Assembly (NCBI GenBank): GCA_017858055.1
Contig: JAFMCA010000018.1
Location: 1-48,236 of the forward strand
Direction of reading: 5' to 3'
Length of the DNA: 48,236 bases
From: Flavobacteriaceae bacterium
GTDB taxonomy: Bacteria > Bacteroidota > Bacteroidia > Flavobacteriales > Flavobacteriaceae
The translations under genes were made by a program, and so were the position numbers. Under the pieces are notes generated by a model that saw nothing but the letters and a program-made list of their open reading frames with translations, ran no database searches and was not told the DNA's origin. Position 1 is the stretch's first letter. Every line of letters starts with the position of its first letter. Of this stretch, positions 1-6,838 are shown one piece after another.

Positions 1-1568
1 TTCTACATGCTTGTGAAAAGGACAAGCTCCCTGATCCTCCTCCCCCAAATATCATATGGCTGGTAGCCGAGGACCAATCTCCTGAATTCTTTCCAATGTA
101 TGGAAACACTGTTGTTAAACTTCCCTACTTGAACGGTTTGGCTCAGGACGGCATGGTTTTTAATAACGCTTACAGCCCCGTCCCAGTATGCGCTCCGGCT
201 CGGTCTGCATTAATTACGGGGCTCTATCCCACTACTTTAGGAACCCATAACATGCGAACGTATAACGCTTACCAAGAAGAGAATCAACCCAGTATTGGGA
301 TTCCTAGCTATTCCCCACCAGCACCAGAGGGTGTAAAAATGTTTACTGAATACCTTCGTCAAGCAGGCTACTATACCACCAACAATGCAAAAGAGGATTA
401 TAATTTTAAAAAAAATTCAGCAGCATGGGATGAGAGTAGTCCCCAAGCCCATTGGAAGAATCGAAATCCAAACCAACCCTTTTTTGCAGTTTTTAATTTT
501 GGTATCAGCCATGAATCTCAAATATGGAATCAAGGGGAGAAGCCCCTTTTAGTAGATCCCCTCTTACTTACTGTGCCTCCCGTTTTTCCTGATACTCCAG
601 AAATCAGAAAGGACCTCGCGGTAAACTATAGTAATCTCATCCGTTTAGACCAACAAATTGGAAAAATCATTGAGCAACTCAAAGCAGAAGGGCTCTATAA
701 AAACAGTGTCCTCTTTTTCTATGGGGATCATGGAGGACCCTTCCCCCGGTATAAAAGGGCTTTGTATGAAACTGGGATTAAAGTTCCTTTAATCATAAAA
801 TTTCCCGATCAAAAAAATGCTAGTACTCGGAACGAAGATTTTATCAGCTTTATAGATTTTGCCCCAACAGTGTTATCGCTAGCAGGTATAAAACCTCCAA
901 CCGTTATGCAAGGAAAGGCACAATTTGGACCTTTTAAAAGCGGAAAAAAATCGGAATATATTTTCGCTTCTTCAGACCGATTCGATGAGCAGGTGGATCG
1001 AGTAAGAGCGGTGCGATACGGTAAATTTAAATACATTCGAAATTTCAACCCTGAAATTAGTAACGCCCTGCCTGTTTTATATCGAGAGCAAATGCCCATG
1101 ATGCAACAGCTCAATCGAATGTGGGAAGCAGGGGTATTGGAACCTGAAGTTTCGGCTTGGTTTGAAACCCCTAAACCAAGGGAAGAACTATACATTCTTG
1201 AAAATGACCCTTATGAGTTAAACAATCTAGCTGAAGAAATTTCACTTCAAGATACCTTAGAATTTCTGAGAAATCGATTGGAGCAATGGATTTTGGAGAC
1301 GAAGGATCTCGGTCAATTTCCAGAAAAGGAATTGCTGCTCCATTGGTTTCCAGACAAAAAACCAAAACAACTCACTCCAATTGAATATAAAATTGAAAAA
1401 GGGAAAATCTATTTGAGTCATTCTGACAGCAGTGCGAGTATAGTTTGGAAAACAACTCAAGATTCTGTTTGGTCTCTATATTCCAAACCGTTAGAGCGTT
1501 CAAATTCCTTACAAGCAAAAGCAGAACGGATTGGTTATACAGAGAGTGCAGTAATTAGCCTTCATTAA
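1..1568 (+). CDS. Cys-type sulfatase, heparan N-sulfatase-like (5' end outside window)
   Basis: Hydrolyses sulfate esters or sulfamates, probably on a polysaccharide. The frame is open from the first base, so the gene begins upstream; the first visible codons read LHAC-EKDK, which looks like a lipobox with the modified Cys at 12-14, so the mature enzyme is probably a lipoprotein. The core motif NIIWLVAEDQSP follows (metal-binding acidic pair). The catalytic CAPAR motif (C-x-P/A-x-R) is at 189-203, where Cys is oxidised to formylglycine in this family. FYGDHGG (near 720) supplies further metal ligands and the C-terminal ENDPYELNNLAEE is typical. No sulfatase-maturating enzyme is in the window. 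Its tail overlaps pdxA by 4 bases, convergent. Substrate cannot be told from sequence. Confidence 0.92.
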   Translation, partial: LHACEKDKLPDPPPPNIIWLVAEDQSPEFFPMYGNTVVKLPYLNGLAQDGMVFNNAYSPVPVCAPARSALITGLYPTTLGTHNMRTYNAYQEENQPSIGIPSYSPPAPEGVKMFTEYLRQAGYYTTNNAKEDYNFKKNSAAWDESSPQAHWKNRNPNQPFFAVFNFGISHESQIWNQGEKPLLVDPLLLTVPPVFPDTPEIRKDLAVNYSNLIRLDQQIGKIIEQLKAEGLYKNSVLFFYGDHGGPFPRYKRALYETGIKVPLIIKFPDQKNASTRNEDFISFIDFAPTVLSLAGIKPPTVMQGKAQFGPFKSGKKSEYIFASSDRFDEQVDRVRAVRYGKFKYIRNFNPEISNALPVLYREQMPMMQQLNRMWEAGVLEPEVSAWFETPKPREELYILENDPYELNNLAEEISLQDTLEFLRNRLEQWILETKDLGQFPEKELLLHWFPDKKPKQLTPIEYKIEKGKIYLSHSDSSASIVWKTTQDSVWSLYSKPLERSNSLQAKAERIGYTESAVISLH

Positions 1569-2575
1569 TTCGAAAACGTGCTACTTCGTTTTTGGAAGAT
1601 CTCTCGTGCTGAAAACAAAGCCTCAATAAAAGAGCTGGGGTCGGCTACACCTTGACCTGCTATATCAAAAGCTGTCCCGTGATCTGGAGACGTTCGAACC
1701 CGATTTAAGCCAGCAGTAAAATTAACCCCTTTCCCGAAAGAAAGTGTTTTAAAAGGGATAAGCCCCTGATCGTGATACATTGCCAACACGGCATCGTATC
1801 GAGTGTAGGTTTGACTTCCAAAAAAACCATCAGCAGCATAGGGTCCGAAAACAAGCTGCCCTTGGTCAAATAATTCTTTAAGTAAAGGACGGAGCAATAG
1901 ATCGTCTTCATTACCGATAACTCCTTGATCGCCTGTATGTGGATTGATCCCCAAAACCGCAATTTTTGGTCGTTGAATTCCAAAATCCTGAATAAGACTT
2001 TGAGATAATCGCTTAATTTTATCGGTTATGATTTGTTTTGTCAAGACCTTAGTTACCTCTTTGAGGGGGATGTGATCCGTTACTAAGGCAACCCGAAGTC
2101 TCTCGGATATCATAAACATGAGACTTTCTCCTTCCAATTCTTTGTTCAGATAATCGGTGTGTCCTGGGAAGTGAAAACTGTCTGACTGTATGCTTTTCTT
2201 GTGAATGGGTGCGGTAACTAGTGCCTCTATTTGGCTGTTTTTTAGCGCCGTTGTAGCAGCCACTAATGAACTCAACGCTGCTGCTCCCGCGGCAACTTCT
2301 TCCTTACCAAAAGTAAATCGAAAGGGCTTTTGCCAGGTATTGATTACATTCAATTGTCCATTTTTGGGGGTCTCCAAATTCTTTAAGGCAAAAATTGAAG
2401 TGCTCAAATCCAAACGTTTCTTTTCATTAATTAAGTTTTCACTATTTGCAAAAACAATGGGAGTGAAAAAATCAAAAAGGCGTTTGTCATGAAAAGCTTT
2501 TAAAATAATTTCAATACCAATGCCATTGGGATCACCAGCAGAAATTCCAATCCTTATTTTAGGGAGTTCCGTCAC
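1565..2575 (-). CDS. pdxA: 4-hydroxythreonine-4-phosphate dehydrogenase PdxA
   Basis: Oxidises 4-phosphohydroxy-L-threonine in the DXP-dependent pyridoxal 5'-phosphate pathway; cytoplasmic. The 336-residue protein has the family's usual length and motifs: ISAGDPNGIGIEI at the N-terminus, the metal-binding histidine regions in FPGHTDYL and AMYHDQGLIPFK, and RTSPDHGTAFDIAGQG near the C-terminus. The start is GTG at 2575; no in-frame ATG fits the conserved N-terminus better. It is divergent from riboflavin synthase across 53 bases that hold a -7 box for each direction. This is a normal housekeeping gene. Confidence 0.95.
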   Translation of the reverse strand: MTELPKIRIGISAGDPNGIGIEIILKAFHDKRLFDFFTPIVFANSENLINEKKRLDLSTSIFALKNLETPKNGQLNVINTWQKPFRFTFGKEEVAAGAAALSSLVAATTALKNSQIEALVTAPIHKKSIQSDSFHFPGHTDYLNKELEGESLMFMISERLRVALVTDHIPLKEVTKVLTKQIITDKIKRLSQSLIQDFGIQRPKIAVLGINPHTGDQGVIGNEDDLLLRPLLKELFDQGQLVFGPYAADGFFGSQTYTRYDAVLAMYHDQGLIPFKTLSFGKGVNFTAGLNRVRTSPDHGTAFDIAGQGVADPSSFIEALFSAREIFQKRSSTFSN

Positions 2576-2592
2576 AGCTTATTTTTTATCTC

Positions 2593-2600
2593 TATTTTTG
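2593..2600 (+). promoter_or_regulatory. -7 box (TATTTTTG) for riboflavin synthase
   Basis: TATTTTTG matches the Bacteroidota -7 consensus TAnnTTTG and lies 28 bases before the ribE ATG. No clear TTG sits at the -33 position, so the call rests on the -7 box and its place in a short divergent intergenic region. Confidence 0.45.
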
Positions 2601-2605
2601 AAAAA

Positions 2606-2613
2606 CAAATGTA
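2606..2613 (-). promoter_or_regulatory. -7 box (TACATTTG on the minus strand) for pdxA
   Basis: The plus strand reads CAAATGTA, which is TACATTTG on the minus strand, a full TAnnTTTG match 30 bases before the pdxA GTG. It lies only 5 bases from the oppositely facing ribE box, so the two promoters overlap. No -33 TTG is visible. Confidence 0.4.
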
Positions 2614-2628
2614 CTTAATTTAAAACGC

Positions 2629-3216
2629 ATGTTTACAGGAATAATTGAAGCTTTTGGTCACGTGGTCACTCTTGAAAAAGAAACTGAAAATCTTCATATT
2701 ACGTTGGAGAGTACCTTAGCTCAAGAATTAAAAATCGACCAGAGTGTTGCGCATAATGGTGTTTGTCTCACCGTTGTGAAATGTGACACCAAAAGATATA
2801 CTGTTACTGCTATAGACGAAACTTTACGTAAAACCAATCTTGGAAATTTACAACTTGGAAGTATTGTCAACCTGGAACGTGCTATGAAATTAGGCGACCG
2901 CTTAGACGGTCATATGGTCCAAGGTCACGTGGATCAAACTGCTGAATGTATAGAAGCGATATCAAAAGAAGGGAGTTGGATTTACACTTTTGATTATGGA
3001 GAAAAAAGTGAACACCTTACGATTGAAAAAGGCTCGATAACCATCAATGGAGTTAGTTTAACCGTAGTAAATTCTAAAGACCATCAGTTTTCTGTAGCCA
3101 TTATCCCTTACACCTATGAAAATACCAACTTTAAAGAACTCAAAAAAGGAGATGCCGTCAATCTTGAATTTGATCTTATTGGTAAGTACCTCACCAAATT
3201 GTATACAAGACGATGA
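2629..3216 (+). CDS. ribE: Riboflavin synthase, alpha subunit
   Basis: Converts two 6,7-dimethyl-8-ribityllumazine molecules to riboflavin and a pyrimidinedione. The 195-residue protein starts with the invariant MFTGIIE and has two lumazine-binding repeats: the first around residues 1-88 (HNGVCLTV) and the second around 98-185 (MVQGHVDQT, TINGVSLTVV). Length is normal for the trimeric alpha-type enzyme. No other rib gene and no FMN riboswitch is apparent in the 53-base upstream region. A weak hairpin (gatgatttt/aaaatcatc) follows at the stop codon. Confidence 0.96.
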   Translation: MFTGIIEAFGHVVTLEKETENLHITLESTLAQELKIDQSVAHNGVCLTVVKCDTKRYTVTAIDETLRKTNLGNLQLGSIVNLERAMKLGDRLDGHMVQGHVDQTAECIEAISKEGSWIYTFDYGEKSEHLTIEKGSITINGVSLTVVNSKDHQFSVAIIPYTYENTNFKELKKGDAVNLEFDLIGKYLTKLYTRR

Positions 3217-3232
3217 TTTTTTAAAATCATCC
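3213..3232 (+). terminator. AT-rich hairpin after riboflavin synthase
   Basis: A 9-bp inverted repeat, GATGATTTT and AAAATCATC, separated by TT, spans the ribE stop codon. There is no U tract after it, so it is a weak terminator candidate or simply an mRNA 3' stem. The following 186 bases to the next gene show no other feature. Confidence 0.3.
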
Positions 3233-3418
3233 CAAACCAAGCAATGTTTTCCTCTTTTTAATAACTTTATAAAAGGTTTACCCCCAATTCTTACTCTTTT
3301 AAGAGCATAAACTGAAGAATTTATCTTAAGAAGTTTGGTTTTGGTCAATCCTATTTAACAATTTTTAAAGGATTTGATTTTCTTTTTTTTCTGGATAAAT
3401 CAACTTTATTCGTTCATT

Positions 3419-3879
3419 ATGACTCCTTTTTTATTCAAACGAGTACTCCCATTTTTCTTGATTCTATTCGTAGGCTGTATGAATTTATCCCAAAAAAAAA
3501 TCGCCAGGAAGATAAAAACAGAGATTCCTTTGTCGATAGTTTATGGATTGAGTACCTGGTAGCTATGGAAACAAAAAATCTAGCATATTTAGTAAAAAAC
3601 TCCTTCGATACTATACAATGTAACGACTGTTTGCACGAAAACAGGAACCAGAATGATTACTACAATTCAAAAATGATCTTTAACAACTATTTAAATCAGT
3701 TAATGCATCTCAAGTCCATTAGAAGTCAAGCTTTTTCAACTTATAGAGACGACAGCTTAATTCGTATCAGTTATAAAATTGAATGGGAATTAGCACCAGA
3801 AGGAGCCTACGGATTGGTTTACACCTTTAAGAAAAAGAAAGGTCATTTTTTATTTTCTGGAATGTTTTTTGTCCCATAA
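3419..3879 (+). pseudogene. Small lipoprotein gene split by a frameshift at an A9 tract
   Basis: From ATG 3419 a signal peptide with lipobox LFVGC leads into MNLSQKK. The frame is then lost at nine A's (3492-3500) and stops soon after. In the -1 frame the codons directly after the tract read NRQEDKNRDSFVDSLWIEYL and run through METKNLAYLV to a stop at 3879, giving convincing protein on both sides. Ten A's would restore one frame of about 153 residues. The product would be a lipoprotein with a C-terminal part (RISYKIEWELAPEGAYGLVY) that I do not recognise. Either the gene is broken, one A is missing from the assembly, or the tract supports slippage. An earlier ATG at 3374 only adds a Phe-rich stretch and is less likely. 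Confidence 0.6.
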
Positions 3880-3919
3880 AATTAACCCCATTCTACTCTT
3901 AGTAATAAATGAAGAGAAA

Positions 3920-4279
3920 ATGGCTTCTAATCAAAACTTTGTAGATTTCATTTTAGGGCAAAATCACAATGCTAGAGAAATCCATCCAAAAATGATGTTT
4001 GGAGAGTATGGAATTTACTCCAACGGCAAAATTTTCGCTCTAATCTGTGACAATAAATTACTTATAAAACCTACTCAAGCTGGTCGAGATTTTATTGGAA
4101 ATGTGAGGGAAGCCCCAGCCGCCCAAGCAAAACCAAGTTTTCTCATCGAAGATAAAGTAGAAGATCGAGAAGGATTAAGTGAGCTTATTCGAATTACCCT
4201 TAGAGAACTACTAAACCGAAACGAAAGTTTAAAAAAAAACGGATCTAAGTGTTCGCTTCATGTGGTTTTAACCCAGTAG
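3920..4279 (+). CDS. TfoX N-terminal domain protein
   Basis: A 119-residue protein of the TfoX_N family (MASNQNFVDFILGQ, MMFGEYGIYSNGKIFALI, LLIKPTQAGRDFI), small cytoplasmic proteins related to the N-terminus of the competence regulator TfoX; lone copies have no established function. I chose ATG 3920, preceded by GAAGAGAAA, because family members start here; the upstream in-frame ATG at 3869 overlaps the previous gene and adds an atypical extension. The C-terminus is odd: after SLKK at an A9 tract (4231-4239) the frame continues GSKCSLHVVLTQ, while one more A would give SLKKKRI and a stop at 4246-4248, the Lys-rich ending usual for the family. Confidence 0.8.
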   Translation: MASNQNFVDFILGQNHNAREIHPKMMFGEYGIYSNGKIFALICDNKLLIKPTQAGRDFIGNVREAPAAQAKPSFLIEDKVEDREGLSELIRITLRELLNRNESLKKNGSKCSLHVVLTQ

Positions 4280-4402
4280 AAAAAACTAAAACCCTACAAT
4301 TTAAGAAAATCATTTGCCTTTCGAGTTTTCTCCCTTGGATACTTGGACTTAAAAACCAATTAAGTTATTAATTTTTATATATTTAGGTAAAACTATATTC
4401 TA

Positions 4403-5671
4403 ATGAATTTACACGAATTATCTGCATTTTTGCTTATTCTCGCCTCCCTATTCTCAATTATTAATCTTCGTATTTTAAAACTCCCTCACACCATTGGATT
4501 AATGGTTTTAGCGATTGTTTTATCCCTAGTTGTCCTTCTTACGGGATTAATAATGCCAGATTTTCTCTCAATGGCTACCTCACTAACAGAACAATTTGAC
4601 TTTAGTGTTTTATTGATCGACGTGATGTTACCTTTCTTGTTGTTTGCGGGGGCAATAAGTGTGGATGTTCACGAGCTCCTGAAGGATAAAGTTACTATAC
4701 TTCTTCTGGCGAGTTTTGGTGTCATTTTCTCCACCTTTGCTGTTGGAACAGGATTATTTTGGATTGTAAGTCAGCCTTTTTTGGGATTGACGGGAGTCGG
4801 TTTAACTTATGTAGATTGTCTTTTGTTTGGTGCACTTATCGCTCCTACAGATCCCATAGCAGTACTAGCTATGGTAAAAAAAATGAACCTTTCTAAAATT
4901 ACGGAAACTCGAATTGCAGGGGAATCCCTTTTTAATGATGGGATCGGTGTAGTGGTTTTTCTGACTTTATTGACTATGAAGGTTGAGGGAGTTGAAAACA
5001 TAACCGCTGCAAGTGTAAGTATGCTTTTTGCTACGGAGGTAATTGGAGGTGTTTTACTTGGCGCAGGCTTAGGCTTTTTAGGATTAAAATTGGTGGAATA
5101 TATCGAAAATGAGCACGTAGAGTTAGAGGTTCTCATAACTTTATCCTTGGTACTCTTAGTTCCAGTAATCGCTCATGTATTTCATTTTTCAGCGGTCCTT
5201 GCTGTGGTTGTGATGGGTCTTTTTCTCAATCAAAATATCGATACCGATAAAAAAACCGATGGCGTACAAAAAGCGATGGGAGACTATGTCTATAAATTTT
5301 GGCATCTTGTTGACGAAACCCTAAATGCAATATTATTCATCTTGATTGGTTTAGAGATTATCCCAATTCTTCAAAACTTTGAGATGAGCTATATCGTATT
5401 AATTGTACTGGTAGTTATTCTGGTCGTCGTCTCTAGAGGGATTGGAGTCATACTTCCCATTCAATTGCTTTCTATAAAACAAGTTTTTGAAAAAAATACT
5501 GCTCTAATCATTACCTGGGGAGGACTTCGAGGTGGACTCAGTATTGCGCTTGCTTTAAACCTTCCCGATAGCATTGGTACAGGCAAAGATCTGATCTTAA
5601 TTCTAACCTATGGCGTGGTTTTATTTACCATTTTAGTTCAGGGCCTAACGTTGAAAAAAATTGTCAAATAA
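4403..5671 (+). CDS. Na+/H+ antiporter, CPA1 (NhaP-like) family
   Basis: Exchanges external protons for cytoplasmic Na+ (or K+) across the inner membrane. The 422-residue protein is almost entirely hydrophobic segments, about 12-13 helices. The key family residues are visible: T149-D150-P151 in the unwound helix region and N178-D179 in GESLFNDGIGVVVF. WGGLRGGLSIALAL near residue 375 is the conserved late-helix motif. It lacks the long C-terminal cytoplasmic tail of larger NhaP proteins and ends right after the last helix. It stands alone, with 123 bases before it. CPA1 membership is secure; the transported ion is inferred. Confidence 0.9.
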   Translation: MNLHELSAFLLILASLFSIINLRILKLPHTIGLMVLAIVLSLVVLLTGLIMPDFLSMATSLTEQFDFSVLLIDVMLPFLLFAGAISVDVHELLKDKVTILLLASFGVIFSTFAVGTGLFWIVSQPFLGLTGVGLTYVDCLLFGALIAPTDPIAVLAMVKKMNLSKITETRIAGESLFNDGIGVVVFLTLLTMKVEGVENITAASVSMLFATEVIGGVLLGAGLGFLGLKLVEYIENEHVELEVLITLSLVLLVPVIAHVFHFSAVLAVVVMGLFLNQNIDTDKKTDGVQKAMGDYVYKFWHLVDETLNAILFILIGLEIIPILQNFEMSYIVLIVLVVILVVVSRGIGVILPIQLLSIKQVFEKNTALIITWGGLRGGLSIALALNLPDSIGTGKDLILILTYGVVLFTILVQGLTLKKIVK

Positions 5672-5696
5672 AGTTTCTTCTAAAGTCAGGGATTCC

Positions 5697-5704
5697 TATA
5701 TTTG
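5697..5704 (+). promoter_or_regulatory. -7 box (TATATTTG) of a short transcription unit
   Basis: TATATTTG is a full match to TAnnTTTG. The position 19 bases upstream reads TTT (5675-5677) rather than TTG. Transcription would begin near 5708-5712 and run to the terminator at 5846-5874. Confidence 0.5.
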
Positions 5705-5706
5705 AG

Positions 5707-5742
5707 ATGAGAAGTTCGTGCTGTGACAACAGTAATGTCTAA
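5707..5742 (+). CDS. Possible 11-codon leader peptide containing Cys-Cys
   Basis: ATG 5707 opens MRSSCCDNSNV and stops at TAA 5740-5742. It starts 2 bases after the -7 box, so it could only be translated from a leaderless or near-leaderless message. Two adjacent Cys codons would suit a cysteine-sensing leader peptide, but nothing downstream proves this. At this length chance is a real possibility. Confidence 0.2.
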   Translation: MRSSCCDNSNV

Positions 5743-5766
5743 CTAAATTTAGAAAGGAGGTGTCTT

Positions 5767-5829
5767 ATGTCTTATGATAATCATTTGAGGAATACAAGAC
5801 AGCAAGTACCTACTCTAGGTCCGCTGTGA
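5767..5829 (+). CDS. Possible 20-residue peptide with an exceptional Shine-Dalgarno
   Basis: ATG 5767 begins MSYDNHLRNTRQQ and the ORF ends PTLGPL at TGA 5827-5829. GGAGG at 5756-5760 is 6 bases from the ATG, ideal spacing, within a much longer anti-SD match. Flavobacterial genes rarely use Shine-Dalgarno pairing, and other starts in this window lack one, so this site is unusual. The peptide is polar and has no signal or membrane segment. It may be a real small protein, or the ATG may only serve to load ribosomes on a regulatory RNA. I do not recognise it. Confidence 0.4.
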   Translation: MSYDNHLRNTRQQVPTLGPL

Positions 5830-5845
5830 TTTTCCTTATCTATCT

Positions 5846-5874
5846 AAAAAGCGAGTCGATGGGCTCGCTTTTTT
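5846..5874 (+). terminator. Strong intrinsic terminator
   Basis: AAAAAGCGAG (5846-5855) pairs perfectly with CTCGCTTTTT (5864-5873) around the loop TCGATGGG, and the stem ends in six T's. It closes the short transcript and lies 13 bases before the oxygenase ATG, so it could also act as an attenuator for that gene. Confidence 0.85.
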
Positions 5875-5887
5875 AAGCTTTAAATTC

Positions 5888-6838
5888 ATGCAAAAAATTC
5901 CCCAAGCAGATCTAGGTAATTTTCTTTCTAAAAATCCTAACGAGCAAAAGGCTTTTGTTGAAAACATCGGTAATGCCTTTCAAGAAATTGGATTTTTAGC
6001 CCTTAAAGGGCATTTTTTAGATGCCGAACTTCAAAAATCCCTTTACAAAGAAATCAAGGCCTTTTTTGCACTTCCAGATTCGGTAAAAAATCGTTATGAA
6101 ATTCAAGGGGGAGGGGGACAAAGAGGCTATACAAGTTTTGGTAAAGAACATGCAGCAGGTAGAAAAGTCGGTGATTTAAAAGAATTTTGGCATTTTGGAC
6201 AAGATTTAAGCTTGTATCCTGAACTTCATGGAGTGTATCCTGAAAATGTCCAAGTTGAAGAGCTCACTGCCTTTAACTCCATCGGAAATGCAGTTTTTAA
6301 GCGTTTGGAAAAAACCGCGCAGGTGCTGCTTCAAGCTATCGCTTTGTATTTAAATCTAGAACCTTCCTTTTTTGATCCCTATATCTTAGGAGGGAATTCC
6401 ATTTTAAGAGCGATTCATTACCCTCCAATTATTGAAGCTCCCAAAGATGCTGAGCGAGCAGCGGCTCATGGCGATATCAATTTGATTACTCTTTTAATGG
6501 GTGCCCAAGGTGGAGGATTGCAAGTCCTAAATAGACAAAATCAGTGGATCGAGGCTGTTGCTGAACCAGATGAGTTAATTGTAAATATTGGAGACATGCT
6601 TTCCCGATTGACAAATAACCGACTCCCCTCTACGGTTCACAGGGTTGTTAATCCTCCTAAAGAGGAATGGGGAAATCCGCGCTATTCACTGCCTTTTTTT
6701 ATGCACCCTATTCCACAAATGCCCTTAAATTGCCTGTCACAAACCATAGATAAGGAACATCCAAAAAAGTATGAGGACATTACCGCTGGTGAATTTCTCA
6801 ATCAACGCCTAATCGCCTTGGGGCTTTTAAAACACTAA
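5888..6838 (+). CDS. 2-oxoglutarate/Fe(II)-dependent oxygenase, isopenicillin N synthase family
   Basis: A cytoplasmic non-haem iron oxygenase of 316 residues. The N-terminal DIOX_N region covers roughly residues 5-120 and the jelly-roll 2OG-FeII domain 175-285. Ligands are visible: H194-x-D196 in AAHGDINLITLL, H251 in TVHRVVNP, and the 2-oxoglutarate-binding R265-x-S267 in RYSLPFF. The family includes isopenicillin N synthase, gibberellin and ethylene-forming enzymes; the bacterial branch is mostly of unknown substrate. Its ATG lies 13 bases after a terminator, so it has no promoter of its own unless one overlaps that hairpin, or it depends on read-through. Its 3' end overlaps the convergent hydrolase gene by 41 bases. 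Confidence 0.9.
   Translation: MQKIPQADLGNFLSKNPNEQKAFVENIGNAFQEIGFLALKGHFLDAELQKSLYKEIKAFFALPDSVKNRYEIQGGGGQRGYTSFGKEHAAGRKVGDLKEFWHFGQDLSLYPELHGVYPENVQVEELTAFNSIGNAVFKRLEKTAQVLLQAIALYLNLEPSFFDPYILGGNSILRAIHYPPIIEAPKDAERAAAHGDINLITLLMGAQGGGLQVLNRQNQWIEAVAEPDELIVNIGDMLSRLTNNRLPSTVHRVVNPPKEEWGNPRYSLPFFMHPIPQMPLNCLSQTIDKEHPKKYEDITAGEFLNQRLIALGLLKH

Larger units (their letters stand above)
5705..5874 (+). ncRNA. Candidate small RNA / mini-ORF transcript ending in an intrinsic terminator
   Basis: About 165 bases lie between a -7 box and a strong terminator and hold no long ORF. The segment 5749-5762 (TAGAAAGGAGGTGT) is complementary over 14 bases to the 16S rRNA 3' end as I recall it for Flavobacteria (ACACCTCCTTTCTA). 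It is followed after 6 bases by an ATG opening a 20-codon ORF. ACCTACT (5808-5814) could pair with AGGAGGT (5755-5761) at 6 of 7 positions and hide the ribosome site, or instead form a small stem with TAGGT (5816-5820). An 11-codon ORF with Cys-Cys (5707-5742) lies first. It may be a dual-function RNA or a leader for the oxygenase gene 14 bases past the terminator. No known RNA family is claimed. Confidence 0.45.

Noticed and set aside
809-1195. Open frame of 128 codons on the minus strand inside the first sulfatase gene
   Set aside because: It is fully antisense to a clear sulfatase and its translation has no recognisable family features.
2576-2628. FMN riboswitch before riboflavin synthase
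   Set aside because: The intergenic region is only 53 bases, too short for the aptamer, and lacks its conserved segments.
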